The notes under the pieces: generated by a model
Told to the model about the DNA's origin: nothing
What the model saw: only the letters and a program-made list of their open reading frames with translations
Database searches by the model: none
Part shown: in pieces, positions 54,299 through 63,456 of the stretch
Numbering within the stretch: position 1 is the first letter of the stretch
Layout: each line of letters starts with the position of its first letter
Position numbers and translations under genes: made by a program
Origin: Nitrospirota bacterium
GTDB taxonomy: Bacteria; Nitrospirota; Thermodesulfovibrionia; Thermodesulfovibrionales; UBA6898
Assembly (NCBI GenBank): GCA_016214855.1
Contig: JACRMT010000004.1
Coordinates: 248,001-312,000, forward strand
Length of the DNA: 64,000 nucleotides
Reading direction: 5' to 3'

Positions 54299-55243
54299 AT
54301 GACAAGATCAGCTGTTTTCAGAACATCCACGGGTCTCTTTCTTGGCGTTATGTTATTTATCCTTATGGCCGCTTCATGCAAGCGGTCAGATGAAAAGGTC
54401 GTTACCGTTAATCTGGCGGAAAAAATGGAGACGCCGGCCGGCACAAAGCCGCTCAATGGCGCTCCCCTGAAAATTGCGATCGCAGCAGTTATCTCGCCCA
54501 GGGAAACAGCCGCCTACTACGATCAGATGATGCAGTATGTGAGCAGTAAGATGGGCAAGCCGGTAGAGATCATCCAGAAGAAAACTTACCAGGAGGTGAA
54601 CGACCTGCTGGAGAAGAAAGAGATCGCTATTGCCTTTGTCTGCGCTGGGCCCTATGTAAGCGGCAAAAAGAAGTTCGGCATGGAACTCCTTGTGGCCCCT
54701 ATGCTCTATGGAAAACCCTTTTACCAGGCATATTTCATTGTGCAGAAGGGCAGCCCGATATCCAGCCTGGAAGACCTGAGGGGAAAACGCTTCGCATTCA
54801 CTGACCCGAACTCGAACACCGGAACGCTCGTGCCTACGTATACGCTTTCCGCAATAGGGGAAAAACCCGAATCATTTTTCAAAAGCGTCATCTACACTTA
54901 CAGCCACGACAACTCTATCAGGGCCGTTTCAAAGGGCATTATTGAAGGCGCTTCAGTTGACGGTCTCATATGGGATTTCTATTATGATAAAAAACCGGAG
55001 CTGGTAAAGAACACAAAGATCATCTATAAGTCTCCGCTTTACGGCATACCGCCTGTTGTGGTCCATCCCGATACGTCTGCCTCAATAAAACAGACACTCA
55101 AAAAGATCTTTCTTGAGATGCATACTGACCCTGGAGGCAAAAAGATCCTTGATGAACTGAAGATCGAGAAATTTATCGTACCGGAAGATGCGTCCTATGA
55201 CTCGGTTCGCAAAATGCAGGACTGGCTTGATTCTCACCAATGA
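54299..55243 (+). CDS. PhnD-like phosphate/phosphonate-binding lipoprotein
   Basis: A 314-residue periplasmic substrate-binding protein. A lipobox (LMAASC, C27) marks a lipoprotein. The rest has the two-lobe fold with KIAIAAVISPRETAAYYDQM, FVCAGPYV, FAFTDPNSNTGTLVPTY and SVDGLIWDFYYD, the PhnD family. No ABC permease or ATPase is next to it; instead its stop overlaps the start of a HAMP sensor by four bases. It probably acts as a ligand-binding partner of that sensor. The ligand could be phosphite, phosphonate or another oxyanion. Confidence 0.88.
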   Translation: MTRSAVFRTSTGLFLGVMLFILMAASCKRSDEKVVTVNLAEKMETPAGTKPLNGAPLKIAIAAVISPRETAAYYDQMMQYVSSKMGKPVEIIQKKTYQEVNDLLEKKEIAIAFVCAGPYVSGKKKFGMELLVAPMLYGKPFYQAYFIVQKGSPISSLEDLRGKRFAFTDPNSNTGTLVPTYTLSAIGEKPESFFKSVIYTYSHDNSIRAVSKGIIEGASVDGLIWDFYYDKKPELVKNTKIIYKSPLYGIPPVVVHPDTSASIKQTLKKIFLEMHTDPGGKKILDELKIEKFIVPEDASYDSVRKMQDWLDSHQ

Positions 55244-56322
55244 AGAACCTTTCCCTGAAAGCAAAGCTTTTTATGGCCATGACCATGTTCGTGCTTGTCT
55301 TTGCGGTTGTCATCGTCCTTTTCATCGAACTCTATCTTAAGAATGTGCTGCTGAAAGAGAGCATTGAAGATGCAAAGGTTGTTGCGGCAACGATGGCAAA
55401 CCATATTGTAGATCCTCTGCTGATAAGCGATTTTGTTTCCATAGACGGGTATTTTGAGGAAATGATGAAGGCCAATCCCGAGATCGCCTATATTTTTATC
55501 GAAAAGAACGGCACCATTCTCCTTCATACGTTCAAGGAGGGGTTCCCCAGGGGTCTTCTCAACCTCGGACATAAACAAAATACCATTGACCACGTTACCG
55601 TAAAAGCAGACCCAAATATTTACCTCGATATTTCTGCGCCTGTGCATAGCGGCCAGGGGGGCACGCTCAGGGTCGGCATCGATGAGAGAATGGGCGAGGA
55701 GGCAATACGGAATGCACTCAAGACCATTGCCGTTGTTACCGCACTGCTCCTTGCCGTTGCTTTCGCGATCGCTATAGTCATCGCCAGACGGCTGACTGCG
55801 CCCCTGACCTTGCTGACCGTTTCTGCAAGTGAAATAGCCGCCGGAAACTATTCCGGTTCCGTTCCTGCCATGGGATATGATGAGATCGGAAAGCTTGCGC
55901 TCGCCTTCAGCACGATGCTGCAGGCTGTCAGGCTTCGTGAAGACGAACTCAAGTCCCTGAATACGGAGCTGGAGACGGTCAATGTCAGCCTGCATGAGTA
56001 TATACTGAGGCTCAATGAGGTCAGCGAGGAGCTTATCCGGGCAAAGCAGAATGCTGCGGTCAAAGATACAGGGAGGACCTTTCTTCATCATCTCCGCCAG
56101 CCTCTGACCTATCTTATTATGGCCTTAGAGCTGCTTTCCGATGATCTTGCAGAAGGGAAACCGCTGTCCCGCGCTTCCGTCGGGAATCAGATCGCTGCGG
56201 TCAAAGATGCTGGTGAGCGGCTTGCAGAGCTGCTGAAGAAGTTCGAAGGCCTGCATGGATACAAGGTTATTGATTTCGACGGCATGACCACCATAGTGGA
56301 TATAGAGAATCAGGGCAAATAG
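55240..56322 (+). CDS. HAMP-DHp membrane sensor without kinase catalytic domain
   Basis: A 360-residue protein with a membrane helix (10-31), a periplasmic sensor (32-160), a second helix (161-183), HAMP (184-236) and a coiled coil. Residues 278-335 resemble a HisKA dimerisation domain: FLHHLRQPLTYLIMALELLS, with H283 at the phosphoacceptor site. After this only ~25 residues follow, so the HATPase domain is missing, and no N, G1 or G2 box is seen. It is not a truncation by mutation: the stop is followed directly by the next gene. It may relay a PhnD signal or dimerise with a kinase. Confidence 0.8.
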   Translation: MKNLSLKAKLFMAMTMFVLVFAVVIVLFIELYLKNVLLKESIEDAKVVAATMANHIVDPLLISDFVSIDGYFEEMMKANPEIAYIFIEKNGTILLHTFKEGFPRGLLNLGHKQNTIDHVTVKADPNIYLDISAPVHSGQGGTLRVGIDERMGEEAIRNALKTIAVVTALLLAVAFAIAIVIARRLTAPLTLLTVSASEIAAGNYSGSVPAMGYDEIGKLALAFSTMLQAVRLREDELKSLNTELETVNVSLHEYILRLNEVSEELIRAKQNAAVKDTGRTFLHHLRQPLTYLIMALELLSDDLAEGKPLSRASVGNQIAAVKDAGERLAELLKKFEGLHGYKVIDFDGMTTIVDIENQGK

Positions 56323-56324
56323 GC

Positions 56325-56804
56325 ATGCTCATCGGAATCGTTTCAGATACCCACGATAATATGCCGGCCATCCGCAGGGCCGTCGGGATCCTTACCGAAA
56401 GGAACGTGGAGCACGTGATCCATGGCGGAGATTTCTGTTCTCCGTTCACATTCAGGGCATTAAAGCATCTTACATGCGGCTTTACCGGCATTTATGGCAA
56501 CAATGACGGGGAACGGGTGCTGCTCCAAAAACTCTCGAACAGCCGCATATTCACACAACCCTATATTCTTGATCTGGCCGGAAAGAAGATCGTGATCATG
56601 CATGAACATCATGTTGTGGATGCGCTTGCAGAGAGCGGCCATTTTGACCTTATTGTGTACGGTCACACCCATGTCCCTGACATTCGAAAACAGGGCAAGA
56701 CCCTCATCGTAAATCCGGGGGAATTAAGCGGCTGGCTCTATGGCAGATCGACCCTGGCAATTGCAGACCTTTCTTTGCTCACCGCTGAACTGATCGAGCT
56801 CTAA
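56325..56804 (+). CDS. YfcE/MJ0936-type metallophosphoesterase
   Basis: A 159-residue calcineurin-like phosphoesterase. Metal motifs are in IVSDTHDN (D, H), HGGDFC, YGNNDGE (GNxD/H) and MHEHHVVD, with VYGHTHVPD near the C-terminus. YfcE enzymes hydrolyse phosphodiesters and are small like this. It starts two bases after the preceding sensor gene, so it is part of the PhnD-sensor operon. A role in signalling nucleotides is a guess. Confidence 0.9.
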   Translation: MLIGIVSDTHDNMPAIRRAVGILTERNVEHVIHGGDFCSPFTFRALKHLTCGFTGIYGNNDGERVLLQKLSNSRIFTQPYILDLAGKKIVIMHEHHVVDALAESGHFDLIVYGHTHVPDIRKQGKTLIVNPGELSGWLYGRSTLAIADLSLLTAELIEL

Positions 56805-56817
56805 CTGACTCAATTTC

Positions 56818-58197
56818 TCAGATCTCGAAGGCCTCTCCCGGTTTTGGCAGATGCGTTAAATAGGAGAACCTCGCCGTTATGGCTTCCTGCAATGCAAGCG
56901 ATGACTGCTCCTCGCCATGGACAATAAAGATCTCAGGTCTGTTCCTGAACTGCGATATCCAGTCAAGGAGTTCGCGCTGGTCTGCATGCGCCGAGAACCC
57001 TCCAAGCGTGTGGATACCTGCCCGGACAACGATATTTTCACCAAGCAGTTCGACAACCTTTGCACCGTCCACGATCTGACGGCCAAGAGTTCCTTCTGCC
57101 TGGTATCCGACAAAGACAATACTGCTCTCTCGCCGCCAGAGGTTATGTTTCAGGTGATGCCTCACCCTGCCGCCTTCGCACATGCCGGAGCTCGATATGA
57201 TGATCGCCTCTTTTTTGATCTTGTTCAGGGCCATGGAATCTTCCTGTTTTTTCGTAAAATAAAGCCTGAGGGCATCCCTGCTTTCAAGCGTGAAAAATTC
57301 TTTTGCCTCTTCATCAAAATACTCGGGATGAGCTGCATAGACCTTTGTGATACGTTCACCTAGCGGGCTGTCGATATACACATTGATCCTGAAAAGCCTG
57401 TCCTGTTTGACGAGTTTATTCAGCATGAAGAGCAGATCCTGCGTCCTGCCGAGCGCAAAGGACGGGATAATAACATTCCCTCCCCTCCTGAACGTGGTTC
57501 TGATCACATTCACCAGTTCATCGATCGAAGCCTCCATGCTCTTATGATTGCGGCTGCCATAGGTGGATTCGATCGTAAGGTAGTCGGTCTCCTCGACAAA
57601 GACCGGATCATTCACAATAGGATTGTCCTTCTTGCCGATATCCCCGGAAAAGGAGATCTTCTTTTCCTTGCCTCCCTCGGTATACCAGAGTTCAAGGGTC
57701 GAGGAGCCGAGGATATGGCCGGCATTCACAAAACGGTAACGAACCCCTTCGCAGAGCTGTTCTATCCTGTTGTACTGTTTTCGCTGAATGAGCGGCAGCA
57801 CCCTCTCGACATCCGGGGACAGATAGAGCGGCTCCTTAAGCTGAAGCCCTGTCCTCATGGCCTTCCGATTGTGCCACTCGGTGTCAGACTCCTGGATATG
57901 CGCCGAGTCGCGGAGTATGAGTTCAGCAATATCTGCCGTTGCAGACGTGGCGAGGATCTTTCCCCTGAACCCCTCCTTCACGAGCCTCGGCACAAGGCCT
58001 ATATGATCAAGATGGGAATGGGTCAGGAAAAGACAATCGATCTCAGAAGGATCAAAGGAGAACTGACGCCTGTTCACCGCATCCGCATCATGCCCCTGAT
58101 ACATGCCGCACTCGACCAGTACCTGGATATTCACTCCCTGCAGAAGATAGCACGAGCCTGTTACGGTCCGAACCCCGCCCAAAAACGTAAGTTTCAA
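56818..58197 (-). CDS. beta-CASP metallo-beta-lactamase RNA nuclease
   Basis: A 459-residue MBL-fold nuclease of the YbcI/CPSF73-like class. The metal site is HSHLDHIG (H60, H62, D64, H65), the beta-CASP domain (about 200-380) has FALGRTQDLLFML and SSGMCEGGR, and the RNA-specificity domain has GYQAEGTLGR and FSAHADQ. It should cut RNA in the cytoplasm. The C-terminus ends GEAFEI. It is a single gene facing the phosphoesterase across 13 bases. Confidence 0.92.
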   Translation of the reverse strand: MKLTFLGGVRTVTGSCYLLQGVNIQVLVECGMYQGHDADAVNRRQFSFDPSEIDCLFLTHSHLDHIGLVPRLVKEGFRGKILATSATADIAELILRDSAHIQESDTEWHNRKAMRTGLQLKEPLYLSPDVERVLPLIQRKQYNRIEQLCEGVRYRFVNAGHILGSSTLELWYTEGGKEKKISFSGDIGKKDNPIVNDPVFVEETDYLTIESTYGSRNHKSMEASIDELVNVIRTTFRRGGNVIIPSFALGRTQDLLFMLNKLVKQDRLFRINVYIDSPLGERITKVYAAHPEYFDEEAKEFFTLESRDALRLYFTKKQEDSMALNKIKKEAIIISSSGMCEGGRVRHHLKHNLWRRESSIVFVGYQAEGTLGRQIVDGAKVVELLGENIVVRAGIHTLGGFSAHADQRELLDWISQFRNRPEIFIVHGEEQSSLALQEAITARFSYLTHLPKPGEAFEI

Positions 58198-58353
58198 GAG
58201 ATCACCTTATCCATTGCTGCTGTCCGTCGTTTGAGCATATTTATAAGCCTTATTAGATTTCTGCAATCATCCATCCGCCGTTATTTTAGCAGAATTTCGA
58301 CGGGAATCCCTGCTTGCAATCAGCATCGTGCTTCCTTATAATGAAGACTTAAG

Positions 58354-58959
58354 ATGGGGGACGACACAAAATATTGTTTATGCTGCGGGGACCAGGTCCC
58401 GTTCAATACCTTTAAAAGGAATGAACGGCTTGAGGTGACATGCGCTTATTGCGGGTTTACCCTTGATATTCAGAACCTCTGGGAGGCAAAGAAACAGGAA
58501 CCGGCGCAGAAACAGCCTGCGCCCGCGGAAAGCTATGCACTGGTAACAGACGATTCCCATTACACCCGCAAGATCATCGAAGACCTGCTTATTGCCCGGA
58601 AGTTCTCTTCCCAGGTCCTGGCTTTTCAGAACGGCCTTGAACTCATTTCAGCCTATTCCAAGCTTCTAAACGAGAAGAAGACGATCGACATCGCGATCAT
58701 TGATCTCAACATGCCGGTCATGGACGGCCTCACCGCAGCCCGTCTCATGCGCTCTCTTGAATCACAAAACGATACAAAGAAGACGCCGATCATGTTCTTC
58801 TCAGCTGAAAAAGCTGACGAAAACCTGAGGCGACAGATGGAAAATCTTGAGCCCGCAAACTACGTGAACAAGGGCTCTGACCCGGACCCGGACAAGCTGG
58901 TATCAAGAGTAGAATCCCTTATCGGCTACCTTATGGAGAAGTACAAACAGAAGAAGTAA
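58354..58959 (+). CDS. response regulator with N-terminal zinc ribbon
   Basis: A 201-residue protein. Residues 1-35 hold two CxxC pairs (C8/C11 and C30/C33) like a zinc ribbon; residues 60-195 are a receiver domain with D66/D67 and D117 in IAIIDLNMPVMDG. No output domain follows. The zinc ribbon could bind another protein or nucleic acid. The fusion of a ribbon to a receiver is unusual to me. The kinase that phosphorylates it is unknown; the gene has no operon partner. Confidence 0.85.
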   Translation: MGDDTKYCLCCGDQVPFNTFKRNERLEVTCAYCGFTLDIQNLWEAKKQEPAQKQPAPAESYALVTDDSHYTRKIIEDLLIARKFSSQVLAFQNGLELISAYSKLLNEKKTIDIAIIDLNMPVMDGLTAARLMRSLESQNDTKKTPIMFFSAEKADENLRRQMENLEPANYVNKGSDPDPDKLVSRVESLIGYLMEKYKQKK

Positions 58960-59111
58960 CCGCCTCCCTCATTCCTTTTTATCCTGACAATGACAATAAT
59001 CTCCTCTGCAACAGCAAAATCTGTCTTCGAAGCATCCGCGAAGAACCAACAGACAGACGTTAATATTTCAGCAGTCTTGATAATAGCTGACATACTCAGC
59101 ATAATAACCAA

Positions 59112-59963
59112 ATGAAAAAGAGACTGCTTTTTCCTGTTTTCATATACCTTTGTCTGATACCAGTCTTGGCCTCTGCCGGATCAGCTCCGGTCTTTTCCGA
59201 TCAGGACCTGGATCGGTACCGCAAACCTTCTGAGAGCATGACACAGCCGGCGGAGCAGCCTGTTCCTGCAGTAGTCAACCGGGACCATGGCAATAAAAAG
59301 GAAGAGCAGCAGACCTTGCGGAAGATCGAGGTCCCCTATACTGCCTTTGAAGGCAGTTCGCGGAGGGTGATTATTCCGGTCCAGTTAAACGGCTCAGTCA
59401 CTGCAAGGATGGCCCTGGATACCGGCTCTCCCGGCATGATCATATTCGACCGGCTTGCCAACAGACTCGGTCTTTTTGAAAAAGATGACGGCAAGCTCCT
59501 GACCTATTCAGCAGGCATAGGCGGTAATGCACCGTCCATACTGACCATCGTTGACAGCGTGCAGGTCGGCAGGGCTGAGGACAGATTCATCCCCACGTCC
59601 ATCGTTGCTTCTCTCTCTGACGCCTTCGACGGCCTTATCGGCATGGACTTCATGGCGAACTATGCGATCAGGATCGACACCGCACGGCGCGTGGTTGTTT
59701 TCGAAGAGCTCCCGGACAGAGATCATATGCCGGGCGGTCATGATGAGATGTGGTGGAGGAGCAACTTCAGGAATTTTGCCTCAATGCGGGCTGAGTGGAA
59801 ACAGTTCATAGCTTCCCTGAATGCACAAAAAATGGACCGGGACTATTTTGATAGAGTGAAGCAATTTGCAGACAAGCAATACCGGGAGGCTGACAGGCTG
59901 TTTACCAGACTGAACAGCTATGCGGTCACCAACTCGGTCCCTATGCACTGGCGGCATTACTGA
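59112..59963 (+). CDS. exported retropepsin-like aspartic protease
   Basis: A 283-residue protein with a signal peptide (1-23, ending ASAG), a proline-rich linker and a retropepsin-like domain (about 80-200) containing the active-site triad ALDTGSPG and the second flap-like region FDGLIGMDFMANY. Bacterial retropepsin-like proteins are usually periplasmic. A single DTG means it would work as a dimer. It ends two bases before a PilB/GspE-type ATPase gene, so a role in envelope or pilus biology is possible. The tail is rich in aromatic and charged residues. Confidence 0.82.
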   Translation: MKKRLLFPVFIYLCLIPVLASAGSAPVFSDQDLDRYRKPSESMTQPAEQPVPAVVNRDHGNKKEEQQTLRKIEVPYTAFEGSSRRVIIPVQLNGSVTARMALDTGSPGMIIFDRLANRLGLFEKDDGKLLTYSAGIGGNAPSILTIVDSVQVGRAEDRFIPTSIVASLSDAFDGLIGMDFMANYAIRIDTARRVVVFEELPDRDHMPGGHDEMWWRSNFRNFASMRAEWKQFIASLNAQKMDRDYFDRVKQFADKQYREADRLFTRLNSYAVTNSVPMHWRHY

Positions 59964-59965
59964 TC

Positions 59966-61777
59966 ATGGACGAAACGACAAAAAAAAGAATTCTGAAGAT
60001 CCTTCTGGCGCAGAATCTGATCGCCAAGAAGCAGGCCGAAGAGATATGGTCAAAGGAAGAGCACTTCCGAACACGCCTTATCAAGGCCAAAGGCGTAACG
60101 CGGAAGCCGCTCCGGCTCATGCAGCAGGAGATTTCGCTCATCGATATCATTGATTCCCTGCAGCTGAAGCTGCCGGACGACAGCTCTTCACTCCTGACAG
60201 AAGAGCTGATCATGAAAGCCATAGCAAAGAACCTCAATCTTCCCTATCTGAAGATAGACCCCTTGAAGCTCGACTCGGACACGGTCACAAAGATCATCTC
60301 CAAACCCTATGCCCTCAAACACCAGATCGTTACCTTAAACCTTTCCGGCACTAACCTTACCCTTGCCACCTCGAACCCCTTTGACCGGGAGGGCGTTGAC
60401 GGTATCAGGCAGTTGAAGGGCTTTGATATAGAAATTATGGTGGCCCCCAAGTCAGATATCATGAAGATCATCACTGAATTTTACGGCTTCAAGTATTCCA
60501 TATCGGCTGCTCAGAACGAGCTTTCATCAGGGGCTGATATCGGCAACCTCGAACAGTATGTAAAGCTGAAGTCGATCTCCGAGATGGGGGCCACTGACCA
60601 GCATATCATCAATGCGGTCGAGTATCTTCTGCATTATGCCTATGCACAGCGCGCATCTGACATACATATAGAACCAAAGCGGGAATACAGCGTCATTCGC
60701 TTCAGGATAGACGGCATGCTTCATGCGATCCACCGGATGCCAAAACCGGTTCATTCTGCTTTTGTCTCGCGCATCAAGACCCTTGCACGCATGGATATCG
60801 CTGAGAAACGGAGACCCCAGGACGGCAGGATAAAGACGTCGCAGGACGGTAAAGAGGTCGAACTCCGGGTCTCTACGCTCCCTGTCTCGTTCGGGGAAAA
60901 GGTGGTCATCAGGATCTTTGACCCTGCCATTCTTATGCAGAACATCGAGAGCCTCGGATTCCTTGAGCGCGAAATAGCTCTCTTCAAATCCTTTATTGCA
61001 GCCCCGTACGGCCTGATCCTGGTGACCGGACCGACAGGAAGCGGCAAGACAACAACGCTCTATTCTGCGCTGAGAGTGCTGTCAACGCCGGACGTGAATA
61101 TTACGACCATAGAGGACCCTGTTGAGATGATCTATGAGGATTTCAACCAGACGTCGGTCCAGCCGCAGATCGGTATAACCTTTGCGAGCAGCCTCAGGAC
61201 GCTTCTCAGGCAGGACCCCGACATTATCATGGTCGGAGAGATCCGGGACATGGAAGCAGCTGAAAACGCTATCCAGGCAGCGCTCACCGGCCATCTGGTC
61301 ATGTCAACACTCCATACCAACGATGCGCCGAGCAGTATTACAAGGCTCCTTGATATCGGCGTCCCGTCTTTCCTGATCAACACCACGCTTATCGGCGTCA
61401 TAGCACAGCGCCTGGTCAGAAAGGTCTGTCCCCACTGTGCCGAATGGTATCACCTTTCAGAGGACGAATGCACCTTGCTCGGCATGGCCCGCGAAAAGGC
61501 AAAGACCATCAAGGTGTCGATCGGCGCCGGATGCCCTCAGTGCAGGGGTACGGGCTATTTGGGAAGGACCGCTGTCTTTGAGATCATGGAGATTACTGAT
61601 AAGGTCAGGGCTACCATTGAAGAGCGTACGACACCGACAAAATTAAAAAAGATTGCGCAGAGCGAAGGGTTCACCACCCTGAGAGAAAATGCGATCAGGA
61701 TATTGCTGAAAGGAATTACAACCGTAGATGAAGTCGTTCGCGTAACCGGTATTTCGTCACCGGGAGAGACAGCCTGA
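59966..61777 (+). CDS. type II/IV secretion ATPase, PilB/GspE family
   Basis: A 603-residue ATPase that powers pilus or type II secretion assembly. The N-terminal GspE_N domain (about 80-190) precedes the core with Walker A GPTGSGKTTTLYSA, Asp box, Walker B in IIMVGEIRDMEAAENA and His box LVMSTLHTNDA. A zinc site of four cysteines, CPHC and CPQC, is present near 490-530. No pilin or GspF gene lies in the window, so its machine is elsewhere. It follows the retropepsin gene by two bases. Confidence 0.93.
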   Translation: MDETTKKRILKILLAQNLIAKKQAEEIWSKEEHFRTRLIKAKGVTRKPLRLMQQEISLIDIIDSLQLKLPDDSSSLLTEELIMKAIAKNLNLPYLKIDPLKLDSDTVTKIISKPYALKHQIVTLNLSGTNLTLATSNPFDREGVDGIRQLKGFDIEIMVAPKSDIMKIITEFYGFKYSISAAQNELSSGADIGNLEQYVKLKSISEMGATDQHIINAVEYLLHYAYAQRASDIHIEPKREYSVIRFRIDGMLHAIHRMPKPVHSAFVSRIKTLARMDIAEKRRPQDGRIKTSQDGKEVELRVSTLPVSFGEKVVIRIFDPAILMQNIESLGFLEREIALFKSFIAAPYGLILVTGPTGSGKTTTLYSALRVLSTPDVNITTIEDPVEMIYEDFNQTSVQPQIGITFASSLRTLLRQDPDIIMVGEIRDMEAAENAIQAALTGHLVMSTLHTNDAPSSITRLLDIGVPSFLINTTLIGVIAQRLVRKVCPHCAEWYHLSEDECTLLGMAREKAKTIKVSIGAGCPQCRGTGYLGRTAVFEIMEITDKVRATIEERTTPTKLKKIAQSEGFTTLRENAIRILLKGITTVDEVVRVTGISSPGETA

Positions 61778-61915
61778 CTCAGGGAGACTCTGCATAGATC
61801 TTTGTTTTGGACTGATTTCCCATCGTCTCACCGCATTACGTTATTCTCCGTTCAAATTGCCATGACATCCTATGTGCCCATACCCTCTGAGCCGCCATCT
61901 GCATGACAGCCTTTC

Positions 61916-61945
61916 TTGACGTTGATCAGCACAAATCATTATAAT
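61916..61945 (+). promoter_or_regulatory. putative sigma-70 promoter of lysS
   Basis: TTGACG (61916-61921) and a perfect TATAAT (61940-61945) are 18 bases apart, 27 bases before the GTG start. Confidence 0.75.
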
Positions 61946-61971
61946 CCATAACATTTTCGAAAGAGGTTATC

Positions 61972-63447
61972 GTGGAAGACACTAATGAACTTATAGAACA
62001 GCGAATCAAGAAGGTTGGAGAGCTGAAAGAGCTTGGCATCAAGCCCTACGGCGGGACTTACGAAGCTGATGACCATGCGGCAGAACTGACGGCGGCATAC
62101 GGTGCTACCCCAAAGGAAAGCCTGGAGGCGGAAAAAATATCCTGTTCGTTGGCAGGCAGGATCGTTGCCATGAGGGACTTTGGCAAGGCCGCCTTTGCAC
62201 ATATTCAGGATGCAACAGGCAGGATCCAGATCTATTTCAAGAAAGACCAGCTCGGCGAAGATTATAACCTGCTCAAAAAACTTGATCTCGGTGACATTAT
62301 CGGGATACGAGGTTCTCTCTTCAGGACAAAGACCGATGAACTGACCGTTGAGGTCGAGTCGGTCACTCTGCTCACCAAGTCGATCAGGCCCCTCCCCGAA
62401 AAATGGCATGGCCTAAAGGATATTGAGATACGCTACCGGCAGCGGTACATCGATCTTATCGTAAATCCGGAAGTGCGGGAGAATTTTGCAAAGCGTGGGA
62501 GGATCATCAAAGGCGTCAGGGATTTTCTCGAAGCAAAGGGTTTCATTGAAGTAGAGACCCCGATGATGCACCAGATACCGGGCGGAGCAACAGCCCGCCC
62601 CTTCAAGACCCATCATAATGCTCTGGACATTGACCTTTATCTCAGAATAGCTCCTGAGCTCTATCTGAAGAGACTTCTGGTCGGCGGCTATGAGCGCGTG
62701 TACGAACTGAATAAGAACTTCAGGAACGAAGGCATCTCAACACGCCACAACCCCGAGTTCTCAATGCTGGAGTTCTACATTGCGTACAAGGATTATCATT
62801 ATCTTATGTCCCTGACCGAGGAGCTCTTTGCAGAGGTTGCCATGAAAGCCATCGGCACGCTCCAGATGCCGTATGGCGATGCAATGATAGACCTCACCCC
62901 GCCCTGGCCCCGTTTACCGATGCTTGAGGCACTTGAAAAAGCAGGGGTTCCCCCTGAGGTTTTCAATGATCAGGAGAAGGCCATGCAATGGGGCAGGGCA
63001 GAGAAGATCGATATCCCCAACGGCTCGTCCATGGGCAAGATCCTCGATGAAATCTTCAAGGAAAAAGTCGAGCCAGGGCTGGTCCAGCCGACGTTCATCA
63101 TTGATCATCCTGTGGAGCTCTCTCCCCTGGCGAAAAGAAAACCGGAGAACCCAGGGCTTGTTGAACGGTTCGAGCTTTTCATCTGCGGCCGGGAGATCGC
63201 CAATGCCTTTTCTGAACTGAATGATCCCTTTGACCAGAGGGATCGTTTCGAGACACAGGTCGCTGCAAAACAGGCAGGCGACGATGAGGCTCATGAGATG
63301 GATGAGGACTTTATCAGGGCGCTTGAATACGGCATGCCGCCTGCTGCGGGTGAAGGCATAGGCATTGACAGACTGGTCATGCTCCTTACAAACTCACAAT
63401 CGATCCGCGATGTGATCCTCTTCCCGCAGCTCAAGCCAGAACAATAA
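61972..63447 (+). CDS. lysS: class II lysyl-tRNA synthetase
   Basis: Charges tRNA-Lys. The 491-residue protein has an N-terminal OB-fold anticodon domain (about 50-150) and the class II core with motif 2 FRNEGISTRHNPEF and motif 3 GEGIGIDRLVMLL. Length is normal. It starts with a GTG, supported by GAAAGAGG at seven bases upstream and by the family N-terminus. A strong promoter precedes it. A LolC/E permease gene follows after nine bases, a frequent arrangement. Confidence 0.96.
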   Translation: MEDTNELIEQRIKKVGELKELGIKPYGGTYEADDHAAELTAAYGATPKESLEAEKISCSLAGRIVAMRDFGKAAFAHIQDATGRIQIYFKKDQLGEDYNLLKKLDLGDIIGIRGSLFRTKTDELTVEVESVTLLTKSIRPLPEKWHGLKDIEIRYRQRYIDLIVNPEVRENFAKRGRIIKGVRDFLEAKGFIEVETPMMHQIPGGATARPFKTHHNALDIDLYLRIAPELYLKRLLVGGYERVYELNKNFRNEGISTRHNPEFSMLEFYIAYKDYHYLMSLTEELFAEVAMKAIGTLQMPYGDAMIDLTPPWPRLPMLEALEKAGVPPEVFNDQEKAMQWGRAEKIDIPNGSSMGKILDEIFKEKVEPGLVQPTFIIDHPVELSPLAKRKPENPGLVERFELFICGREIANAFSELNDPFDQRDRFETQVAAKQAGDDEAHEMDEDFIRALEYGMPPAAGEGIGIDRLVMLLTNSQSIRDVILFPQLKPEQ

Positions 63448-63456
63448 GTCCTGCAG

